22,966 nucleotides of DNA from Paramacrobiotus richtersi (taxonomy: Eukaryota; Tardigrada; Eutardigrada; Parachela; Macrobiotidae), in NCBI GenBank assembly GCA_034698045.1, contig JAQGAU010000881.1, forward strand, positions 1-22,966, read 5' to 3'. Position 1 is the first letter of the stretch, and each line of letters opens with the position of its first letter. Made by a program: the position numbers and the translations under genes. A model generated the notes under the pieces. It did not search any database and had not been told where the DNA came from. It was given only the letters and a program-made list of their open reading frames with translations. This document shows positions 10,966 through 18,067 of the stretch, piece by piece.

Positions 10966-12624
10966 ATGACGACTCCAGCGCTAACATTCGGTGGTTCTTC
11001 GTTCGGAAATACGGGAACCATGTTCGGGAACCAGCCAGCTGTTGGAAGTACTGGAGCATTTGGACAACCACCACAGTCCGCGACTGCAGCGCACCCCCTG
11101 GCTGTGACTGCAGCGGCGTTGGGGATCACGGCGACCCCGTTTGCTCAGCCGCAGCCCGCACAGTCCGCGGGGATCTTCGACAGCAGCACTGGCGGACTGT
11201 TCGGACAATCACCGCAGCCGGCTACCCAGACATCATTGTTTGAGCAACAGAGTGCGGAATTTTTTGCGGCATCTGCAAATTTTTTCGCGCAGTTTCGTAA
11301 GTTCATTTCTCCGCAGTTGCGTACATCAGTATTCAGTGGGCTTGAACCGCTGTTCCTTCTGGAAATTTTAAGGGTTAAACTACCTTCTGATTTTACGTTG
11401 ATGGTTAATTATTATGACTGGTTTCTTTCGTCAAGACAAAATTAATGATCTTATCAATTAGAATCCGTGACTGTGATCTTATTAATTAGAATTATTACTT
11501 AATTAATTAGAATTATCTGCTGTCATGCTTTCGTATAGCTTTAAAATGATTATTATTAATTAGAATTATTAATTAATTTATTAGAATTATCTTATGTCAT
11601 GCTTTCGTATAGGTTTATTATTATTAATCAGAATTATTAATTAATTTATTAGAATTATCTGCTGTCATGCTTTCGTGTAGCTTTTGGATCGGCAACTACG
11701 TTTGGTGCGCCAGCACAACCCGCAACTACTACCCAAACGAGTTTGTTTGGAGGTAGCCCAGCGCCTTCAAGCGGCATATTCGGACCACAGCCTCCAGCAC
11801 CATTTTTTGTGGGCGCCGCTGCTGTTCCACCTGGTACCCCTTACATATTTACACCAGTCATCGGGAAGGATGTTGTCGTGAAATATGGCTCTCAACACAT
11901 GCTATGGACCCAGAACTATTGTGTATCGATGATGAAAGAACACGATGAAAGAAAGAGTATGGAGGAACTGCGATTGGAAGATTATCGAGTGAACCGGAAG
12001 TCTGGAACGGCCAGCTTGAGCGCACTGAAAGCATCATTGAGAGCACAACATCCAGCTACTGACCTCTTCACCGGAAGCCATGGTAATTTCGCGTTTGGAT
12101 CGACGGGAAACATGCCCTTCGGCGCGGCTGGTCCCATTGGAACCACGGTCAAATTTACACCGGTTATCGGGACGGATGTTGTCGTGAAGGATGGCGCTCA
12201 TTGGAACACACAGACCAAGGACTTTTGTATATCGCTCATGAAAGAATACGACGGAAAGAAGAGCATGGAAGAACTGCGACTGGAAGATTACCAAGCCAAC
12301 CGCAAGTCGGGAACGGCGTGTTTGAGCGCATTAAAAGGGTTCGCGCCAGCTCCTGGAGGCAGCAGTTTTACGTATGGAACTGCGACGACAAGTATTTTGG
12401 GACAACCTGCAACAAGAGTTGGCGAATCTTCCAAAGAGACATGTGCTTTCAAATGTCCCGTCTGCTTGGATACCGATAAGGACATCAAAGAAAAGGGAGT
12501 CAGCCTGCTGATCCCGCCCTGCGGTCATTTGTTGTGCAAACCCTGCGCCCAGACTGTGCCGCCGGAATGTCCTGTTTGCCGCCAAAAGTACAATAAAAAC
12601 GACCTGCGCCCGTTGTTTTTGTAG
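10966..12624 (+). CDS. GLFG-repeat, double-GLEBS, RING-finger protein
   Basis: Two exons, 10966-11296 and 11681-12624, join in phase 1 at C/GTAAGT to give 424 residues. Residues 1-160 are low-complexity, rich in Gly, Ala, Gln, Pro, Thr and Ser, with FG motifs such as GGLFGQ and SLFGG, as in FG nucleoporins. Residues 167-227 and 269-329 are two copies (42 of 61 identical by hand count) of a segment containing FTPVIG-DVVVK, C-S-MKE and KSMEELRLEDY. This is the GLEBS motif by which NUP98 binds RAE1/Gle2. Residues 369-410 form a C3HC4 RING with Cys369, 372, 391, His393, Cys396, 399, 407 and 410. The RING and its hydrophobic end (RPLFL) resemble RNF4-type RINGs. The NUP98 autoproteolytic domain is absent. 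Inferred role: a ubiquitin ligase that docks on RAE1. I know of no described protein with this layout. Confidence 0.9.
11440..11680. repeat. Tandem repeat in the GLEBS-RING intron, including the acceptor
   Basis: Three units of about 68-74 bp share GTCATGCTTTCGT (starting 11522, 11596 and 11664) and AATTATTAATTAATTTATTAGAATTATCT-like blocks. Each unit ends in TTTCGTRTAG. The last of these, AG at 11679-11680, is the functional 3' splice site. The other two leave AGs at 11537-11538 and 11611-11612. Confidence 0.8.
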
Positions 12625-13154
12625 GTTGTGTATGTATGTTGTTTTCTGGGATATTTGTGTACGGTAAGCAGATGAGGCTTTCAGCGCTGATGGATTGTTT
12701 TTTAGTATTATCTGCGTGTAAATTCCGTTGTGTCTTCATTTTATTTCTTAATGACACGCAAATTTCTACGGTTTTTTTTCGACTGTTCCAATGAAGGAAC
12801 GAGCCGAGTCTTGTAAAAATTGTCTCGAATCGAGTTGTGGATGTCTTAGAATGTTTGAATTTGGATGACCGATATATTCTTCCGTGACGGTAATTGGTTA
12901 TTGCATTTCAAAAAGACAACCTCTTTTGCGCCGATAGACCGGAAATTAAAAAAATTAAATTAAAAAGATAATAAAAAAGTTAAGTTAAATAATAATTAAG
13001 TAAGTTAAAATAATTATGTTAAAAAAATTCGACACGATTACAACCTGTATTTTAAGTCCCGAAACTGACTAATGAAAAACGCGATCTGATGATGAGAAAA
13101 GGTGATCTTTACGAAAGAAAAGCGTTAAAAAAACGTTTTTTATTTAAATTGTAT

Positions 13155-13730
13155 CAGTGTGCTTCGCAGTAAGATACAATTATCATGAAAATTTTTGACT
13201 GTCAGAATCTATTTAGACTTATCTATTTCTATTTAGATCTATCTTCTGTTTAGATTAGAAGAGAGGCAGTAGACGTAAATTTGAATGAAACACCGATAAT
13301 AAAATTCTTTTGGCCGATTGAAAGTAGTCATATTGAAGTACCAAGCAGAGGAAATGTTACATGTAGTTATTATAGGAAACGTAGTGCAGTGGCGCATACG
13401 GTCGACGCAAAAAAGCTTCTGTTACCGTACTCGGCGTACTGACACCACCTTGAGAAATGTGGAAATATGCTTTTTCTTGTAGCGAATCAGGCAACGCTGA
13501 TAAATAAATCAGCTATTAGTTGGATTCGGCATGTTGCCGAAATACGGCAGCAATCGTGATCGACACATAAAACTGTAGAATGAACGATTTCGGGACTAAC
13601 CATAATTCTTTTATGGTTTGTGAATTTGTATACCGCTTTATTTACTAGTGTTCAACCTTGATTATACTGAATTTATTTTTTGTTATCCTTGTTACGCTTT
13701 TATATATGGTAAAACTTTTTTAATCTAGAA
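13155..13730 (+). repeat. Dispersed repeat, copy C (intergenic)
   Basis: The longest copy. It shares with copy B GTGCTTCGCAG-like, TTATCATGAAAATTTTTGAC-like, AGAAGAGAGG, ATTCTTTTGGC, GGAAACGTAGTG (13375-13386), GAAATGTGGAAA, CGCTGATAAATAA (near 13495), GCCGAAATACGG, AATCGTGATCGAC and TTTTATATATGGTAAAA. The spacing from GGAAACGTAGTG to CGCTGATAAATAA is 120 bp, the same as in copy B. It also contains a short CTATTTAGA microduplication (about 13207-13255) that copy B lacks. Confidence 0.8.
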
Positions 13731-13736
13731 TTTGAG

Positions 13737-13757
13737 TTAATATTTGTCAAATATTAA
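13737..13757. repeat. Near-perfect palindrome
   Basis: The 10-bp arms TTAATATTTG and CAAATATTAA are separated by one T. It sits just past the end of repeat copy C. Function unknown. Confidence 0.6.
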
Positions 13758-14099
13758 CCTGCCTTTGTAGTGAAATAAGCAATAAAAAAGTCGGATGAGT
13801 TTAATTCAAAAATATAACAAAATTATCGGCTTGTCCCAACGTTCGAAGCTAGTAAATGGGGCCGTAGGCGCCCATTATTGTTATTATGATTAGTAACTTC
13901 ACAAACGCAGACGAACTAACTTCGATCCGCAGCTGATCAGCTGTTTCCGTTCATATAGCTGCCGACCGCGAACTGGTGGAATCTCCGGCGATTGGCACTG
14001 TTGAACGTGTCTGTTCATTGCCACCATCCGGTCCACTAGTAGTGTCTTTTTCTATCGTATCGACAAAATATTATATATCGGGAGTAATAACTGAGACTG

Positions 14100-14112
14100 G
14101 AACATTCTGGAG
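14100..14112. promoter_or_regulatory. Heat shock element 1
   Basis: GAACATTCTGGAG is three alternating units, GAA-nn-TTC-nn-GAG, close to the HSF trimer consensus. It is about 385 bp upstream of the sHSP start codon and about 235 bp upstream of the TATA-like box. Confidence 0.65.
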
Positions 14113-14183
14113 ACCATAGTTTAATCTTTACGAGCAGAATCGGCATGGACCCGTTGGACCGTGTACTGGAGAGTCCGAGCAAT

Positions 14184-14196
14184 TTCCCGAAACTTC
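14184..14196. promoter_or_regulatory. Heat shock element 2 (perfect)
   Basis: TTCCCGAAACTTC is a perfect three-unit HSF site, TTC-nn-GAA-nn-TTC. It is about 290 bp upstream of the sHSP ATG. With the first element it strongly suggests HSF-driven induction of the gene. Confidence 0.75.
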
Positions 14197-14222
14197 CGTT
14201 ATGATTTCATCAGACTTGTACG

Positions 14223-14341
14223 ATTGGTCGTTTCAACAGATAACGCTGTTTTCCCGACTCTCATTGGTTGCTGACCAGTTTGGGCGGCGCCTCATGCGTT
14301 GACTTCGCGTATGCTTGTAGTCTTGTTTGTTTGATATTTAA
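14223..14341 (+). promoter_or_regulatory. sHSP core promoter: CCAAT boxes, GC box, TATA-like box
   Basis: Inverted CCAAT boxes (ATTGG) occur at 14223-14227 and 14263-14267. A GGGCGG GC box follows near 14282. TATTTAA at 14335-14341 is a plausible TATA element, placing the transcription start near 14365 and leaving a leader of about 120 bases before the ATG. Confidence 0.55.
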
Positions 14342-14483
14342 GCCGCTGCGGTTTTTCTGCGGCATGTTGTTAGTAGTTTCGTTCGTGATCGCACTGATCT
14401 GCGATAGAAACGTTCTTCGGTTTAGCTAAAAGTTGACACTTTTTTGACGAGTTTTTATCGTTCTACCTAGATTTGCCTTCGAA

Positions 14484-15667
14484 ATGGCTCGCGCTTTAGT
14501 GCGGATGTTACCACGGATGCTGCGGAACGAAATTCCGGAGATGCGTATCGCCCAACGTAATCCATTCGGACCCAGCTGGATGGTGCCCAGTGTGGCCTCT
14601 TTCGATCGGGAATTCCGTCAACTGGAGAATATGGTAAGTGGGAATTTTTTATTGTAGGTCACAATTCGTTAATTTATCTGAAAAGTGATCTGGAAGTACA
14701 TGCTGAGCCAGCTTGTAAAGTTGTGGGAAATTGCATCATTTTTAACATTATTGACTGGAAACCGGTTTCTGGAAAAAATGCTGAGCTCATGGCTGATCGT
14801 GATGGCTAGCCGCTGAAACATTATTGTTATTTTTATTAAAAAATTTGCTAATTCGTAAAATTTATGTAAAACTGTAAACTGAAGCTGTTTCACGAAATAA
14901 GTATACTTCGAAACGGGACGAAGTACGGGAGAACGAAAGCTGTCGATAAACACTAATATCAATATCAGTCTGTATGTAAAAGAATTCGGATTTCATGATA
15001 ATATTACATAACACATTTTTTCATTTCCAGTTATTTCCATTATTAATCTTTTTTTAATTTTATTTGCAGTTGCATGGTAATAAATTTTATTATTTTAAAT
15101 TATATTCATTATTAATCTTTTTTTAAATTTTTATTTGCGGATGGATCCCATGGTAATAAATTTTTTCATTTCAGTTTTTTTCATTATTGATATTTTTATA
15201 ATTTTTATTTGCAGATGGATCGTATGGAAACCGACATCTGGCGCACCTTCAACGACTTCGTCCCGGCCGTCTCTCCATCCGCCTCCCGTAACTCCCTCTT
15301 CCGCCTGATCGAAGAAGACGGCAAAAAGAAGGTCCGTGTCCAGTTCAACGCCGACGGTATCAAACCCGAGGACATTGAGGTGAAGACCCGCGGTAACGAG
15401 CTGGAGATCCGGGCCCGGCAGGAGGAGAAGAGCGACAACCACTCCATGTACCAGGAGTACACCCGCCGTCTCACCCTCCCCGAGGGGGTCAACCCGGAAG
15501 AGATGACCTGTAAATTCGACGAGGGAGTGGTCACGCTGGAGGCGCCGTACACCCCGCCGGCCATTGAGACCAAGCCGGAACAGACGGCCGCCGTGGAAGG
15601 AGCCAAGGAGATCCCCATCAAGCATGAAAAGGGGGATATGGAGGGGAAGGATGCTAAACAGCAGTAG
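14484..15667 (+). CDS. Small heat shock protein (alpha-crystallin family)
   Basis: ATP-independent chaperone that holds unfolding proteins during stress. Two exons, 14484-14633 and 15215-15667, join in phase 0 to give 200 residues. The alpha-crystallin domain spans about residues 78-162, with VQFNADGIKPEDIEVKT, ELEIRARQEEK, YTRRLTLPEGVNPEE and a final DEGVVTLEAP strand. An I-P-I motif (183-185) in the C-terminal tail fits the I-x-I oligomer contact. Exon 2 is strikingly rich in G/C and C-ending codons compared with its neighbours, which fits high expression. Residues 1-15 (MARALVRMLPRMLRN) have four Arg spaced along a possible amphipathic helix and no acidic residue, so mitochondrial targeting is possible. 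Two heat shock elements lie upstream. The intron's 3' end is triplicated. Confidence 0.95.
15010..15230. repeat. Triplicated intron 3' end of the sHSP gene
   Basis: Three units of about 72 bp share CATTATTAATCTTTTTTTAA and TTTTATTTGC followed by an ATG-containing segment. Their splice-site positions are 15068-15069 (AG), 15139-15140 (mutated to GG) and 15213-15214 (AG, used). After units 1 and 2, ATG is followed directly by GTAATAA. Confidence 0.75.
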
Positions 15668-15780
15668 AATGTTCTCATGTGCTTTTATCTCATACTGTTG
15701 AGTTGTACTGTCGGTTTTGTATCAACAGCATCGTGTTAAATTTTCGATTGTTTGTTCCAGTTGTTTAATGTTAATAATGG

Positions 15781-15796
15781 TTAATGTTAACATTAA
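15781..15796. repeat. Perfect 16-bp palindrome in sHSP 3' UTR
   Basis: TTAATGTTAACATTAA equals its own reverse complement and overlaps a direct repetition of TTAATGTTAA from 15767. It precedes the poly(A) signal. Confidence 0.6.
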
Positions 15797-15833
15797 TTTT
15801 GCAACTGTTGGTTGTCGGAAGTTGACAAGCAGT

Positions 15834-15839
15834 AATAAA
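15834..15839 (+). terminator. Polyadenylation signal AATAAA of the sHSP gene
   Basis: AATAAA lies 167 bp after the stop codon on the sense strand, followed by a TG-rich stretch (GTATTTGAGTGG) of the kind found at cleavage sites. Confidence 0.65.
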
Positions 15840-16964
15840 AGTATTTGAGTGGCTCAGATGGTTTGCGATTCCGAGTTTTCGTAACTCTTTTTGATGGATC
15901 GAATGAGGATAGTATTCATTTCCGTATAATTATAATTTGAAAGATAATCTGTACTAGCCAAAACCGCAAACAATTCAATTCGCCACCAGAAACTACAAGT
16001 ACAGCGTATATATGTACGTGATAATATGCAATAATGTTACAGTAGTACTTCCACCTTCTGCAGAAGTATTACCACGGACAGTTCTCTATATTATTGTAAT
16101 AATTATTATGGTATTACACACATCAATAGAAATATGCATTGACTGTCTTACATTTTTATATATACTAATTACTATGGTAGGTCGGTAACAATCGAGAATC
16201 ACTAAAAATGTACTGATATGATAGTAAATCTGAGTCTTCTGAAGTCTAGTTTTCCGAATGTTATTTTTATGAGTATGCCGGTATTTTGGTTCGAAGAGTA
16301 TGTTGAACTAATTTCACGGCGCAAATACGTCCGTTGAGTAAAGTCACATGGAAATTATCCGGATGGTATATTAGTAATTAGTTCAACCATACAGCATACA
16401 GCAGACCATACAGCAGACCATATTGACCATACAGCAGACCAGTGCACTGACCTTATGCATGTTTTTTTTGTTTAGTCCAGATGCAACAATTATACTTATT
16501 GTTTTGCAATTACATTGATAATTATGTTCGGTGAGACGCGTACTTGTATAATAGTACGTTTTTAGGGTACTTCCGGTTCGATCGTTTTCGATGGGTTGAT
16601 TGGATACATATCGACAAAATATTGGGTGGAGTTTCAGCAATTCCGGTGATTCACCCTACAAAACTCCTTTGAGTCTTTGACCAACTCTGCCGGTGGTTCA
16701 ATACAAGTGCACCCCAGTACTTCGTAGTGTTTTTTTCCAGCGAAACATTCAAGGCCGTCAATTTGCAAATACTTAACAGTCGCTCCCGCGTGAATTTCCA
16801 GTACCCAGACTTTATCCAGTAAGCCCATTGTCCGCCCATAATTGTTAGCAACTATCTTACATATATGATATGCCACAATCTGCTAACCGAAATCCGTATT
16901 TGTTAGGTTTTATATCGATTTTGTTCCATAGACTGTACACCGTGAATCACCACTGTAATCCGTC
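15840..16964. other. Intergenic region between sHSP and the two-helix protein
   Basis: Mostly AT-rich with no recognised exon. It includes a short tandem repeat at 16386-16441. A minus-strand open frame at 16634-16876 has no ATG until about residue 17 and matches nothing I know. TTTATATCG near 16909 could be a TATA element for the gene starting at 16965. Confidence 0.5.
16386..16441. repeat. Short tandem repeat, ACCATACAGCAG unit
   Basis: ACCATACAGCAT, then ACAGCAGACCATACAGCAGACC twice with a short ATATTG interruption: about four imperfect units of 10-14 bp. Probably replication-slippage DNA. Confidence 0.7.
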
Positions 16965-17354
16965 ATGGCTTGTCCCGGAGTCCAGTACTGCCTGGCGCTT
17001 GTTGGAACCTTGGTCCTGATTTCCGGTCTGGTGCTGTTGAACAACTGGTACGAACTGGGCATCGTTGTCACTTCCGTTGGAGGCACCATGATAGCGATGA
17101 GTATCGCGCTTTTCATTGGACCATTCGTTTGCGAGGTTGTTTCCGAAGCGCTGGACAGACTGCGAAACCGTCTGGCTCGATGGAGAGGACACACGGATCC
17201 GGCAACGTCGACACGGGCAGTTACCCCGGATACCGGTAGTTCCGGTCAGAATGAGCCGGAGCCACCAGAAACTGCGTTCAATGACACGGCGTCGTTCGCT
17301 CCGGTTTATGCCGTCTACCAGCGTCGTCCCTTCGGCGAGCCGGCTTGGTGCTAA
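16965..17354 (+). CDS. Orphan small membrane protein with two helices
   Basis: A single uninterrupted frame of 129 residues, starting at ATG 16965. Two hydrophobic segments, about residues 8-26 and 31-54, are separated by the short polar turn NNWYE, so they would form a helical hairpin. A basic stretch (LDRLRNRLARWR, about 63-74) follows. The last 55 residues are polar and Pro/Thr/Glu-rich, with PVYAVYQRRPFGEP near the end and a terminal Cys. By the positive-inside rule the tail should face the cytosol. I do not recognise the family. Coding status rests on length, composition (GC-rich against AT-rich surroundings) and the sensible membrane topology. Confidence 0.6.
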   Translation: MACPGVQYCLALVGTLVLISGLVLLNNWYELGIVVTSVGGTMIAMSIALFIGPFVCEVVSEALDRLRNRLARWRGHTDPATSTRAVTPDTGSSGQNEPEPPETAFNDTASFAPVYAVYQRRPFGEPAWC

Positions 17355-18067
17355 ACTTCCGCATCGATTCTTCTTGTTGATGGTATGATTTTAATAGTGG
17401 TTGGTGTTACTGGAAGACTGACATACCGTAATAATGATTTACTAACTGGGAATATTGTGCCGCCTTTTTGTATGATTGTTGCTATATTTCGGGTATTCTG
17501 TATGATTTGTGCGTACGTAGTGTCCCGTAATTACCGTGTCGATCGTCATTTATGGATTGCCGATTTGTTATTAAATTTGCAGTACGGGTATACTTTGGTT
17601 TTCCGAAAAAATTAACTGAATTTTAACATGAAAGCGATGTAGACATCCGCTATGTGTCGAGTAGAAGGTCAGAATTATGATGCAACTGCTTGTTACTACT
17701 ACATACTACCGTACGAGCAAACCAAAAAACACTTGTTGATAAAGCGGTCACGTAATGCCATGGTATCTGAAGAGGAAATGCAGAACTCGTTGCAGCCAGG
17801 AACGGCAATCATAAGACACGAAACAGGAAATTACTGCCATATTTACCACTTGTCTGCCTTTGTTGTCATCGTCGCTCTTCGACAAAAAAAGTTGAATCTC
17901 TCTGTCGTTATCTTTTAACCTCGCCCTGCCTGTGGAATTTCACAAAGCAAAACACACATCTGTAACGCGAGCGAAACAAAACAAATCACACCCATTTTCT
18001 GACATTTTAATGTTTTTTCCTCATGCACCGGATAACTGCATTCAAACTGACCGTATAAAAGGAACAT
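17355..18067. other. Convergent 3' region of the two-helix gene and POP1
   Basis: The 3' UTRs of the plus-strand two-helix gene and minus-strand POP1 meet here. ATTAAA on the minus strand at 18006-18011, about 57 bp past the POP1 stop, is a likely poly(A) signal. Two short plus-strand frames (17385-17615 and 17652-17918) lack recognisable features. Confidence 0.5.
18006..18011 (-). terminator. Probable POP1 polyadenylation signal ATTAAA
   Basis: The minus strand reads ATTAAA 57 bases past the POP1 stop codon. It is the commonest variant of AATAAA. Confidence 0.4.

Larger units (their letters stand above)
12625..14099. other. Intergenic region between GLEBS-RING gene and sHSP promoter
   Basis: It starts with the GLEBS-RING 3' UTR and an A-rich stretch at 12940-13030 containing AATAAA-like hexamers. 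Dispersed-repeat copy C (13155-13730) and a 10-bp-arm palindrome (13737-13757) follow. No coding exon was recognised. Confidence 0.5.

Noticed and set aside
10875..11208. Minus-strand frames opposite the GLFG region
   Set aside because: They mirror the low-complexity coding sequence of the GLEBS-RING gene.
15131..15678. Long minus-strand frames opposite sHSP exon 2
   Set aside because: They are shadows of the GC-rich coding exon; the plus strand encodes a clear alpha-crystallin domain.
16634..16876. Minus-strand 80-codon open frame with a protein-like composition
   Set aside because: It begins at GTG, the first ATG is about residue 17, it matches nothing known, and no exon context supports it.
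17385..17615. 76-codon hydrophobic frame right after the two-helix gene
   Set aside because: It starts in the 3' UTR, and its hydrophobicity reflects AT-rich, T-rich DNA more than a coding signal.
17652..17918. 88-codon plus-strand frame starting at an ATG
   Set aside because: It lies in the 3' region of the two-helix gene, has no domain or membrane pattern, and such a length is expected by chance.
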